A DNA stretch of 64,000 nucleotides from Zooshikella sp050749885 (GTDB taxonomy: Bacteria > Pseudomonadota > Gammaproteobacteria > Pseudomonadales > Zooshikellaceae): contig NZ_JBOIUB010000002.1 in NCBI RefSeq assembly GCF_050749885.1, positions 310,001-374,000 on the forward strand. Reading direction: 5' to 3'. The notes under the pieces were generated by a model. That model was not told where the DNA came from, did no database searches, and saw only the letters and a program-made list of their open reading frames with translations. The translations under genes were made by a program, and so were the position numbers. Positions 52,062 through 61,426 of the stretch are shown here, in pieces; position 1 is the first letter of the stretch, and each line of letters starts with the position of its first letter.

Positions 52062-52991
52062 ATGAATATTTCACGGGTAGATCTTAATTTATTGGTGTAT
52101 TTAGATGTCTTATTACGTGAAAAAAATGTCACTAAAGCCGCAAGCCACTTAGGGATTACACAACCCGCCATGAGCAATGGCTTACGCCGTTTACGAGAAC
52201 TTTTTGATGATCCAATCTTAGTCAGAACCAGTGAGGGAATGACGGCAACAGAAAGAGCATTATCATTACAGCCTATGATTAGAGATGTTTTGTCTAACAT
52301 AGAAAAAGCGCTACAACCCCAAAAAGATTTTGATGCCTATAGCAGTGACCGTGTATTCCGTATCATGGCCAGTGACTATGCTGAATCAACCCTGATTCCT
52401 CCTTTATTAACACAGTTAAGACAGCTCGCTCCTCATGTCACCTTAGACATATTAACGCCAAGTGACGTCAGTTTTTTAGATGTAGAGCAAGGCCGTGTGG
52501 ATATGGCCATAAACCGCTTTGACGAGATGCCTCAGTCTTTTCATCAAACCACCATCTGGCAAGATAGTTTTTCATGTTTGATCAGCGCAAATAACCCTAT
52601 TTTAGAAGACTTTAACTTGGATACTTACCTGCAGGCCCAACATATTTGGGTAAGTAAAACAGGTATGGGCGTTGGCGTTGGCATGACCCCACAAGATGTA
52701 CAACGTTTAGGGTGGGTTGATGAAGCATTAGCCAAATTAGAAAAAAAGCGTCGTATTAGTGTTTTTACTCGCCATTACCAAGTAGCAATGCTGCTTGCTC
52801 AACAGCCAGACCTTATTGCAACATTACCAACACGTGCGGCACTGCTAGCCCAAAATAACCCTCATCTTGTTATTCGCAAGCCACCCTTTGCGATTGCAGA
52901 CTTTGAATTAAAAATGGCTTGGAGTCCGTTATTACAACATAACCCTGGCCATCAGTGGTTAAGACGACTGGTCGGCGAAGTGGCTAAATAA
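52062..52991 (+). CDS. LysR-type regulator between aceA and aceB
   Basis: A 309-residue LysR-type transcription factor. The helix-turn-helix (VTKAASHLGITQPAMSNGLR, RLRELFDDPILVRTSEGMTA) is followed by an effector-binding domain from about residue 90 (VFRIMASDYAESTLIPPLLT). The DNA-binding region resembles the NodD/SyrM/LeuO-like branch. Divergent placement 115 bases from aceA suggests control of the glyoxylate shunt genes, the classic LysR layout. It is convergent with aceB (107 bases between stop codons). Its effector is unknown. Confidence 0.85.
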   Translation: MNISRVDLNLLVYLDVLLREKNVTKAASHLGITQPAMSNGLRRLRELFDDPILVRTSEGMTATERALSLQPMIRDVLSNIEKALQPQKDFDAYSSDRVFRIMASDYAESTLIPPLLTQLRQLAPHVTLDILTPSDVSFLDVEQGRVDMAINRFDEMPQSFHQTTIWQDSFSCLISANNPILEDFNLDTYLQAQHIWVSKTGMGVGVGMTPQDVQRLGWVDEALAKLEKKRRISVFTRHYQVAMLLAQQPDLIATLPTRAALLAQNNPHLVIRKPPFAIADFELKMAWSPLLQHNPGHQWLRRLVGEVAK

Positions 52992-53098
52992 AATAAGTCT
53001 TTTACCCATTAACTGCACAATAAACCTATCTATATCAGCTAAGATAAAAAAAGCAATTACAAACAGAGGCTTGCTCCGTCAAACCTCTGTTAGGTATT

Positions 53099-54703
53099 TT
53101 AATTTAAGTGGTTATAAGCAGGTAATGTCAGAAAATCAACCAATGTTTCAGACGTTGTAATTTCATCAAGGATATTCATCGCCAGTTCAAATTTTCCGGT
53201 TTCCCAGCGAACTTCACCCACCTCTTGTCGTACAACTAATGACTCTTCTTGTAACATTTCACGAAATAGTGCCACAGTCACGGCCTTTCCTGAATCCAAT
53301 TTCCGACCATGCCGAATCCATTGCCAGATTGAAGTTCTAGCAATTTCTGCGGTGGCTGCATCTTCCATTAAACCATAAATTGGCACACACCCATTGCCAT
53401 TAATCCAGGCCTCAATATACTGGATAGCTACACGGATATTATTTCGCATACCTCTTTCAGAACACTCGCCAGGACAAGGAGCAAGCAAATCACTCTCAGT
53501 TATTTCAGGGTCGTCATCGCGCAGCACATGGAGCTGGTTTGGTTTATCTTCTGGTATAAATTGGTTAAATACATCCAATGCCGTATCCGCTAAACCAGGA
53601 TGGGCAATCCATGTACCATCATGACCATTACGCGCTTCAAGCTCTTTATCCTCTCGCACTTTTTGTAACACCCGCGCATTGGCCATTTCATTTTTCGCTG
53701 GGATTAATGCCGCCATTCCACCCATAGCAAGTGCACCACGACGATGACATGTCTTAATAAGCAACCGAGAGTAAGCACTTAAAAAAGGTTGATCCATCGT
53801 CACTTTTTGTCGATCAGGCAAAACGCGATCAGCATGATTACGCAATGTTTTAATATAACTGAAAATATAATCCCAACGTCCACAGTTCAGGCCAACAATA
53901 TGCTCACGTAATGCAAATAAAATTTCATTCATTTCAAATACGGCAGGTAAGGTTTCAATCAAGGCTGTAACTCGAATGGTACCTTCTGGAAGCTGAAAAC
54001 GGCTTTCTGTGTACTTAAATACATCAGACCACCATGCTGCTTCATGATGACTTTGTAACTTGGGAATGTAGTAGTAAACACCGGTTTCTTGCTGTTTTCT
54101 TACTTGCCAGTTATGGAAAAAATACAGTGCAAAATCAAAGAGGCTGGCAGGAATACTTTGCTGCTGATGTTGCACATGTTTTTCTAATAAGTGCAAGCCT
54201 CGTACTCTGGCAATCAATAAAGCTGGATCATCCTTTAGGGTATATTTTTTTCCCGAGGTTGGATGAGCGTATTCTATTGTCCGCAAATTCGCATCACGTA
54301 AGTTTATTTGCCCTTCAATAACACCTTTCCATGTGGGTGATTGAGAATCCTCAAAGTCTGCCATAAATACTTTTACGTTGGCATTTAACGCATTAATTAT
54401 CATTTTTCGATCAACAGGCCCCGTTATCTCAATACGACGATCCTGTAAATCTTGGGGAACTGGAGACACCTTCCAGTCATTTTCACGTATCTCTTTGGTT
54501 TCAGGCAAAAAACCTGGTAACTGTCCCTCATCAAACGCGGCTTGACGCTTTACCCGTTCAGCCAGTAGCTGCTCTAATCGAGGCTGAAACTCTCTGACCA
54601 ACTCAGTAAGAAAGGTGACTGCCTCAGGGGTCAGTATTTCCTGATAGGCAGGAGATAGTTTACCCAGGAATGTCATTTCTCCAATTTGGGTTGGCTCAGT
54701 CAT
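53099..54703 (-). CDS. aceB: Malate synthase A
   Basis: A protein of about 534 residues, the length of E. coli AceB. It condenses glyoxylate with acetyl-CoA to malate. VKVFMADFEDSQSPTWKGVI, VTALIETLPAVFEMNEILFA, LNCGRWDYIFSYIKTLRNHA and VPIYGLMEDAATAEIARTSI contain the magnesium ligands and catalytic residues of malate synthase A. ATG at 54703 is preferred because GAGG lies 6 bases upstream and it gives the family length. Longer in-frame starts add 17 residues that lack homology. It completes the shunt with aceA. Confidence 0.97.
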   Translation of the reverse strand: MTEPTQIGEMTFLGKLSPAYQEILTPEAVTFLTELVREFQPRLEQLLAERVKRQAAFDEGQLPGFLPETKEIRENDWKVSPVPQDLQDRRIEITGPVDRKMIINALNANVKVFMADFEDSQSPTWKGVIEGQINLRDANLRTIEYAHPTSGKKYTLKDDPALLIARVRGLHLLEKHVQHQQQSIPASLFDFALYFFHNWQVRKQQETGVYYYIPKLQSHHEAAWWSDVFKYTESRFQLPEGTIRVTALIETLPAVFEMNEILFALREHIVGLNCGRWDYIFSYIKTLRNHADRVLPDRQKVTMDQPFLSAYSRLLIKTCHRRGALAMGGMAALIPAKNEMANARVLQKVREDKELEARNGHDGTWIAHPGLADTALDVFNQFIPEDKPNQLHVLRDDDPEITESDLLAPCPGECSERGMRNNIRVAIQYIEAWINGNGCVPIYGLMEDAATAEIARTSIWQWIRHGRKLDSGKAVTVALFREMLQEESLVVRQEVGEVRWETGKFELAMNILDEITTSETLVDFLTLPAYNHLN

Positions 54704-55057
54704 TTTAAACCTCATTATTTGTGTAATTACTTTTACATTTATTCTGTAAGACAACTGACTACCAGTTCATTTATTTTATTTAAATGCTTAGTGTCTTATC
54801 TAAAACGATCCTTACTTAAATAATTATTTTCCATCAGTTTATTCCTGCTCAACAGGTTAAATAGGAGAATAATCAAAGTACTATCATCGGTATAATACTG
54901 TTGTTCTCCCGAGAGAATGTCAATTCACATGAATCACTCTTTTTAGAATAGTGATTATAAATAAGATAAATAACGAATAGACGTGATCTTTTATACAGTT
55001 ATTTTAAACAAATAGACTCGTTGAACGCTGTATACGTAATACAAACAATATAAAGCT
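54704..55057. other. 354-base region upstream of aceB
   Basis: AT-rich. It holds an AATCACT/AGTGATT inverted repeat (54932-54956) and a TTCTCCCGAGAGAA palindrome-like element near 54904, possible ends of the upstream gene or aceB operators. Nothing was assigned with confidence. Confidence 0.4.
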
Positions 55058-58000
55058 TTACTCAATAACCGGATAGACAGTCACATTTTTAAACTGGCTA
55101 CCATAATTAGCCCAAGTATAAAAACCGATAGTCCCATGACTTAAAACCGAGTCTGTGACCTGAAAAGCTAAGGTATCATCCAATAAAATTTCAATCTGGT
55201 GATTATTTGCTTTAACCGTTACGTTATACCAACGCCCTAGAATATAAGGTTCATGGGTCTCCGCAAGCAGTGTATAGGTCTCACCCATGCGACGAACCAA
55301 TCGCCGATAGTTTCCAGCTTTATTCCATTCAAAACGATAGTAGTGCTGCGGGTCTTGCATTCGAAATACAACACCCAGTGCATCATCATCTACAGACCTT
55401 AGCTGCAGATGTATTTCATAGTTATCCCAGCGTTTTCCTGCAGGATAATAAATAACGCTACCAGCTTTACGTAAATCCGCAAAATCAATCGGTAAACTAT
55501 AAATATTTGAGTTGTCGTATAAAATACCTGCACTCGATTGCCATTTTGCGGGTGCTAATAGGGTTCCTTCACTCACAGACCACCAATCGCTGGTTAAACG
55601 TTGCGTCTCATAGTTAGCGGGTATTAATAAAGTGGGTTCTAGCGAAGGCATTAACGTTATCTGTTGTATATCTTTGCTCCACCACTTACCATCAGACACG
55701 ATGGTGGTGATGGTCAATGTTGTTGGCTCAATAACAGTCTGAGCAGATAAGATGGGGGTTGAAGTAAACTCACCCATCAAGGTTGCAGGCCCAGTGACGG
55801 ACCAATGCCAGGAGAGAGGTTTGTTTTCAGGGTCACTCGCCACTATTGATAACGGTAAAGTACTACCTGATGGCAGATAGGCTGGTAAATTTTCTATTGA
55901 AGATATTACTGGAGGTTTATCTAACGGGGACTTTCGTTGTATTTTAATATCATCAAACCATGTGCCTTGATTAGCCCAAGCATATAACCCAATAGAACCT
56001 TGAGCATATGTATCATCACTGGCTGAAAGTATTAAATTATCATCAACAAAAACTTCAATGGTATTCCCTTGTAAATCAATATCAAGTGAGTACCACTGGC
56101 CAAGACTAAAAGGCACGTGATCTTCGGCTAACACGATAACATCGTTACCTACAATCTTTTCAAGTCGACGAAAAGCAAACACTTTTGACCAACTAAACCG
56201 ATAATAGTGATGTTCATCTTGAACACGAAATAGCACCCCCATGACATCATCATCATCAGACTTGACTTTGAGCCTTAATAAATAGTCCTGCCAACTATAA
56301 CCTGACTGGTAAAACAATATCGTTCCGGGCTTAATGGTTGCTGCAGCAGAGGAGGGCAGAGCATATACATTACTGGACTGACGTAATACCCCATCAACCA
56401 CAGCCCAGTCTGCAGGCCCTTGTAAAGTTCCTGTTGTGGCTATAAACCAGTCTTGACTTAACCCAGAACTAAATGACTCATCAAGATCAATCGTTAAGCG
56501 TGTAGGTAATACCGTAATCGTTAGGGTTTCGGTAGTCGATTGAAGACCATCACTGACAGTAACTTGTAATGTATGGACTTCAGTATCATCGACAGCACTG
56601 GGTGTGTAATTAGTCGTATGCTGATTTGCGGTAGACAAGATGCCGTTGCCAGACAACACTTGCCACGAATAAACCAAACTTGTTTCGGGTGTATCACTGT
56701 CACTAGCCACGACCTTTAATAATGCAGGCTCAGTTGCAAAAACAGATGTTGGTGTAGCCGTTAAACTATCAATAACAGGTGCTACAACAGGTTCTTCACT
56801 GCTATTGATGTCCAGTACTTCTAGCGAGTGAATGTGATAACCTTCATTTGCCCAGCTATAAAAACCAAAGCCTCCCTGAGGAAAAACACTATCATTAACG
56901 TTAAACACCAAATTTTGGTCTATGAATACCTCGATACTATTACCCTGAGCTTTTATCATCAGTTGATATAACCGATTCTTCTCGTAGGGCACTGTATCTT
57001 CTGCAAGCACAGAAAATACTTCCCCATCACGGCGCTCTAATCGTCGATAGCCTAGTGCTTTATTCCAGGTAAACCGGTAGTAATGGGTGATATCTTGCAA
57101 ACGAAAAACCACACCAACGGCATCATCATCCTCTGAATAAAACGTCGTTGTTAGCTGATAGTCTTGCCAGTTGATGCTGTCTGGGTAATAAAGCACGGTA
57201 CCCCGTTTAGCCAAGTCACTGGCAACAATGGGGTTAGCATAAATATTACTTTGTTGAATCAACTGCTGCCCCATTTTGACCCAGGATGAAGGTGCCTGAA
57301 TATCACCTTCATCCACTACCAGCCAATCAGGTGGTGGTAAACCATCTTCACCTTCAGTGAATGCGGTATAAAATAATAATGGATGTTCTCCCGCATCAGC
57401 TACCGTAAGATAAACGGTCTCAACAGCTGACTGCTCACCATCTGTCACAGAAACCTGAAGTAAATGTAGTTCTGTCGTATTTGTATCAGCAGGGTAATAA
57501 CGAATCTCGGTTGTAGACACCTGCTCGATAGTGCCCTGACCAACAATAATATCCCACTGATATTGAAGAGGCTGCGGCTGATTATCAGGGTCACTGGCAA
57601 TAACATTTAACTGCGCAAATGATCCATCCGTGATATGCGTTGATGAAACCGTTAGTGATGAGATAACCGGGGATACATTGAAGTGATATTCAGCAGCCAT
57701 GACACGACTGGGTCGTTTATCAGCAACGACAGCGGCTGCTTTTACTGTGGCAGATGAGGTTAATGAAATAGGCCCTTCATACGGTATACCATTCTGTGTT
57801 GGATCACCGCCATCCAAGGTATAAAGTAACGCTGAACCTGTTTCAGTTGCAGTCAGTGTAACCGTTTGAGGAGTGGTATAAGTGCCCGCAACTGGTGCTA
57901 TCTGTGGCGCTAATGTCCGCTCGGTTAATGTTGGCGACTCCCAGCCTATGGGCTTATAGACCCAAATCTGACCTCTATAGATATCCTGTAAACCAATAAA

Positions 58001-59302
58001 CACATCCAATTGTTTGATGTACTTCCAACGGCCTAAAATGCCTGTGCCAGGCCCAAGGTTAGGCGCATCTCCACCCCAGAGTGGTTGCTTAATAGCGCGC
58101 CAACCTTCGGTACTCGCAGTCGTAGGTGGAATAATAGCCCAGACCTCATTAAAGCCACTCCACAGTAAGTACTGGTGGCGGTTTGCATCATAATCCATCC
58201 CCATATCTCGGGAAACTTTAAACTCATCACCAATGGACTGAGGGTAAAATAGCTGATCTTTATTATCAGAGCCTGGTGTGGATAAATTCCAGAACCCGAT
58301 GACCTTCCGACCACTGCGCACATAAAGGTTCAACACAGGATCAAACAAACCAGCCCCCTGATTATTTACTCCATTCCAAAACTTTCCCACAAGCTCCCAG
58401 GTGTCTTCAGCAGGGTCACTAATATCATTAACCGTATATTGATACAGATATTCATGTGTTCCACCAGGCCGTGCATTCACCAACACCACATCTTTGCCTT
58501 CACTACTTCGCAGTGCTGTCGTACCTTCTACATGGCTTTTGGGAAGCGGTGCCAACCCCATAAGGTGAGTATGGATATCACGATTTTGCCACATGCTCCC
58601 ACCCACAATTTCTGGATGAGCGCCAGTACGCTGTACATGTGAACCTGTCGACCCACCCACCTTATCCTTATCTGCTTTGTTAGGATCCCAAAGATAAGGG
58701 CCTGTAGGGCGTGTTGTTGTGCTATCAACCTGACGAATAAACATACCGCCATTGTTGTAAGCAGCACCACCAAACGTCAGTACACGATCATGAAAGGGTA
58801 AGTAAAGGGTATTATCATAGGTATGAGCTGAGCTTGGCGCCGCATTAACACCATCAATAGCTCGCCAGTTGCCAAAGTCATCTTGGATAATTTCACTGGG
58901 TAACGAAGCTCTTTCCCACTTTTGCGTTGTACCTCGCCAGCGATATACTTCATTTCCACTGTAATTAGCATGTCCCCCTCCATAGAGCACTAAATCACCA
59001 CGTCGACTATCCCAAGCAAATGAACTCCAGGCAGCAATAATACGATCGGGCTGAGGGTTTGATGGTCCAACGAGTGGGCGTAAACCAGCAGGAGCCCACA
59101 CATCATCAAAGCGGTTACGGCTCACCTGAAGCCAACTGCCTTCAGGCATAATCGATATCTCCGCTAAAAGGTTAGATAAATCTGGCGGTGTTTCATCACT
59201 TACTGCAGCATTGCTATTGCATAAAATTAATACACAAAAAAATAGACCTTTAGCCAACTTTTTTGCTGCCAAAATCATAACGTCCATCATCAACATGGCC
59301 AT
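55058..59302 (-). CDS. Giant secreted protein: beta-propeller, chitobiase-like domain and three lectin-like repeats
   Basis: A 1414-residue precursor with signal peptide (FFCVLILCNSNAAVS). Residues about 35-460 look like a kelch/galactose-oxidase-like beta-propeller (LVLYGGGHANYSGNEVYRWR, RVLTFGGAAYNNGGMF). At about 465-545 is a chitobiase/hexosaminidase C-terminal-like domain (SALLYTLDGGDPTQNG). Three units follow, each about 185 residues (roughly 645-830, 935-1125 and 1224-1414). They share VLYYPDSINWQDYQL, VVFRLQDITHYYRFTWNKA and GFYSWANEG-type strings and look like concanavalin-like (DUF1080-type) folds. Ig-like domains (SDPDNQPQPLQYQW) separate them. It begins directly after the stop codon of the upstream gene. 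Binding of glycan or matrix is an inference. Confidence 0.8.
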   Translation of the reverse strand: MAMLMMDVMILAAKKLAKGLFFCVLILCNSNAAVSDETPPDLSNLLAEISIMPEGSWLQVSRNRFDDVWAPAGLRPLVGPSNPQPDRIIAAWSSFAWDSRRGDLVLYGGGHANYSGNEVYRWRGTTQKWERASLPSEIIQDDFGNWRAIDGVNAAPSSAHTYDNTLYLPFHDRVLTFGGAAYNNGGMFIRQVDSTTTRPTGPYLWDPNKADKDKVGGSTGSHVQRTGAHPEIVGGSMWQNRDIHTHLMGLAPLPKSHVEGTTALRSSEGKDVVLVNARPGGTHEYLYQYTVNDISDPAEDTWELVGKFWNGVNNQGAGLFDPVLNLYVRSGRKVIGFWNLSTPGSDNKDQLFYPQSIGDEFKVSRDMGMDYDANRHQYLLWSGFNEVWAIIPPTTASTEGWRAIKQPLWGGDAPNLGPGTGILGRWKYIKQLDVFIGLQDIYRGQIWVYKPIGWESPTLTERTLAPQIAPVAGTYTTPQTVTLTATETGSALLYTLDGGDPTQNGIPYEGPISLTSSATVKAAAVVADKRPSRVMAAEYHFNVSPVISSLTVSSTHITDGSFAQLNVIASDPDNQPQPLQYQWDIIVGQGTIEQVSTTEIRYYPADTNTTELHLLQVSVTDGEQSAVETVYLTVADAGEHPLLFYTAFTEGEDGLPPPDWLVVDEGDIQAPSSWVKMGQQLIQQSNIYANPIVASDLAKRGTVLYYPDSINWQDYQLTTTFYSEDDDAVGVVFRLQDITHYYRFTWNKALGYRRLERRDGEVFSVLAEDTVPYEKNRLYQLMIKAQGNSIEVFIDQNLVFNVNDSVFPQGGFGFYSWANEGYHIHSLEVLDINSSEEPVVAPVIDSLTATPTSVFATEPALLKVVASDSDTPETSLVYSWQVLSGNGILSTANQHTTNYTPSAVDDTEVHTLQVTVSDGLQSTTETLTITVLPTRLTIDLDESFSSGLSQDWFIATTGTLQGPADWAVVDGVLRQSSNVYALPSSAAATIKPGTILFYQSGYSWQDYLLRLKVKSDDDDVMGVLFRVQDEHHYYRFSWSKVFAFRRLEKIVGNDVIVLAEDHVPFSLGQWYSLDIDLQGNTIEVFVDDNLILSASDDTYAQGSIGLYAWANQGTWFDDIKIQRKSPLDKPPVISSIENLPAYLPSGSTLPLSIVASDPENKPLSWHWSVTGPATLMGEFTSTPILSAQTVIEPTTLTITTIVSDGKWWSKDIQQITLMPSLEPTLLIPANYETQRLTSDWWSVSEGTLLAPAKWQSSAGILYDNSNIYSLPIDFADLRKAGSVIYYPAGKRWDNYEIHLQLRSVDDDALGVVFRMQDPQHYYRFEWNKAGNYRRLVRRMGETYTLLAETHEPYILGRWYNVTVKANNHQIEILLDDTLAFQVTDSVLSHGTIGFYTWANYGSQFKNVTVYPVIE

Positions 59303-60145
59303 TTAATGTTCGTCTTTATAGGAATAAAAAGTGGACGGAAAGTAAAAAGCATGCGTATCGGAAAAAACATACAGCGACCACGTTTTCTCCAACTGCTGAC
59401 CCGTACTATCTAGAACTCTGATAGTGATAGACCAGTGACCTGCTTGCACTGGTGTTCCTGACAGTAAGCCCGAAAAACTTAGGGATAGTCCTTGCGGTAG
59501 TTGAGACAACAGCTGATAACTGACTTCCCCATACGAATCATCAACAGCAAATTGAAATTGGTAGGGGGCATTAGCTTTTGCCAGGGGTAATTTATCCGTT
59601 CGCCACGCAAGTCTGACTTTTTTCTCAGGCAGTAAAACTACACGCACAGCATCTACAGCCAGGACACCTTGTCCGTGATTACTCAATACAATGGAGTGGG
59701 TTCCAGCATTCCAATAATACTCTCCAAGTTTGACCCATTGACCTGATAAATGCTGTTGAGAACGCGTAACAAACTCTACGCCTTGAAGATCATCGACAAT
59801 ACGATACGTTGCCGCCTGGGTGATTTGATCAACTCGAGGCCACCAACCAAATACAACATATCGTCCTGTTTGAGGTAAATAAATTGCAAACGTGTAAGTA
59901 GCACCTTTTTTCAAGCTGATAAGACTTTTTTGCTGGTAGGCTAAGGGAAGTGATACAGATTCAAATGCTGTAGACGTTATTTGTGAAGCATCAACAATCT
60001 TCTGCCAATGGGTTGAAGCTATGAGTCCTTGTATAAAGCAACTGCTGTAAAGCAATAAACATATTTTGCCCATATACACAAAATAAAACTGATTGCTCAT
60101 CACTCTTTTACAGTACGTAAGCGTGTTTTTTAATGCTAATGGCAT
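59303..60145 (-). CDS. Secreted golvesin/Ig-like domain protein coupled to the giant protein
   Basis: A 280-residue protein with a hydrophobic signal segment (MGKICLLLYSSCFIQGLIAS). A domain at about residues 55-170 (YTFAIYLPQTGRYVVFGWWP, GTHSIVLSNHGQGVLAVDAV) resembles the golvesin/xanthan-lyase C-terminal-like carbohydrate-associated fold. A putative-Ig (He_PIG) unit follows (YQLLSQLPQGLSLSFSGLLSG). Its stop codon abuts the next gene's ATG, so the two are translationally coupled and probably work together outside the cell. The start is uncertain: ATG at 60145 (AGGA 10 bases upstream), 60100 or 60073 are possible. Confidence 0.7.
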   Translation of the reverse strand: MPLALKNTLTYCKRVMSNQFYFVYMGKICLLLYSSCFIQGLIASTHWQKIVDASQITSTAFESVSLPLAYQQKSLISLKKGATYTFAIYLPQTGRYVVFGWWPRVDQITQAATYRIVDDLQGVEFVTRSQQHLSGQWVKLGEYYWNAGTHSIVLSNHGQGVLAVDAVRVVLLPEKKVRLAWRTDKLPLAKANAPYQFQFAVDDSYGEVSYQLLSQLPQGLSLSFSGLLSGTPVQAGHWSITIRVLDSTGQQLEKTWSLYVFSDTHAFYFPSTFYSYKDEH

Positions 60146-60404
60146 TATTGTTTCAATCCTGAAGAGTAATAACTTACGTCTTAATTTTTTTTGACGTAGA
60201 TTTTCTTACAAGAAGGTAAGCAAACATAATGCCTTTTAACTAAACAGAATAATTAACTTATGTGTAATCAAGGACTAGCAAACTTATATCAACATTGAAT
60301 ACGTTTTATCCCGTTACGAATGTAAAACAACACGACAACAATTACAGATTTATTAAAGCTAAAACAGCAAAAAATGACAAAAATATTAATTAGACACTAG
60401 ATGA

Positions 60405-60860
60405 TTAATCATCATTTTTTTGAAAATCATTTTCGTAATTTAAACTATTAGAAAACTCAGTTAATAACAGCTCAATATCACTCGACTGGACAGACATCAT
60501 GAAAAGTTGCCTGTTATTCCAATCAGGTAAAGGCAATTCATTCACTGTAGCGTTAACAATAATTAGGTTATCTACCATATCAGTCGTCAAAGAAAGTACA
60601 AAATGTCTAGTTTGGTCCAGTTTTTGGATAATATGTAACTCACAGCAATGTTGATAACAACGAATATCAACCACTTTTATTTCTGCACGTAACACTAGCT
60701 TATTTTTGAAGTCATATAGTTGAGGAATGATTACCTTATGATACAAATAATTTACCAGTGTTTTATTATTTTGTTCTCGTAAATCCTTATAATGCTGCTG
60801 TTCATTACGTTCATGCTCGGGTTGTTCTTTTGAACTAAGCCAGTCTTTTAACCAATGCAT
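60405..60860 (-). CDS. Hypothetical protein, 151 residues
   Basis: A cytoplasmic protein without signal peptide or membrane segment. The first 60 residues are polar and charged (KEQPEHERNEQQHYKDLREQ), and the rest is beta-rich (VLRAEIKVVDIRCYQHCCEL, RHFVLSLTTDMVDNLIIVNA). It ends with an acidic tail. AGGA lies 8 bases before the ATG. I do not recognise the family. The neighbours are a secreted-protein pair downstream and a repeat-rich gap upstream, which give no clear hint. Confidence 0.55.
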   Translation of the reverse strand: MHWLKDWLSSKEQPEHERNEQQHYKDLREQNNKTLVNYLYHKVIIPQLYDFKNKLVLRAEIKVVDIRCYQHCCELHIIQKLDQTRHFVLSLTTDMVDNLIIVNATVNELPLPDWNNRQLFMMSVQSSDIELLLTEFSNSLNYENDFQKNDD

Positions 60861-61426
60861 TGTCAGTATCCTAGTGATACTCTATACCCATTATCCATGG
60901 GCATAATATGAAAGGGAAATGGTTTTATGTTACCTTATAGTAATATATCCTTCATAAACCATTATTGTACGCACAATACATAACGCTTACCCTAACGTAA
61001 CAACATGTAGAGTGAAAATGCTCTTAATGTAGACACTATTAAGTCTCCATGCCAAGCATCTTTTATTCTTAAATCCATTGACGTCCCTGGAATATAATAC
61101 CCAATACGAAGGGTTTTTTAGGTGCGGCCGTCAAGCGATGAATCCCCAGGAGCTTATATTAATAAGTGACTGGGGTGAAGAGCGCTGACAACAAAGCCTA
61201 AAAATGATTCGTGAAGGGTATAACTGCAAGTATTAATATACACCACTTAAACTTATCATTTAGGAGTATAAGTGTCTTCTCAGTATATATTTATTTTAGA
61301 CACATATTTTTCGTTAAACCTTCCTTGGTTTGAACTTATACAATACTTTCAGTATAGGCTTGGTTAACGTGCAACTCTAATACAATCAATGGTAGGCTTC
61401 AATGTAAATTGTATTAGAACGAAGGC
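60861..61426. other. 566-base repeat-bearing gap
   Basis: No supported gene. It holds the 125-base nested palindrome listed separately, plus TATACCCATTATCCATGGGC near 60880, whose CCCAT and ATGGG halves are again inverted. Confidence 0.5.
61097..61221. repeat. 125-bp nested imperfect palindrome
   Basis: Outer arms ATACCC...ACGAA and TTCGT...GGGTAT, then TTTTTAGG (61115-61122) and CCTAAAAA (61197-61204). At the centre CCCCAG (61144-61149) pairs with CTGGGG (61170-61175) and CTTAT with ATAAG. The right end recurs alone at 33670-33688. Confidence 0.75.
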
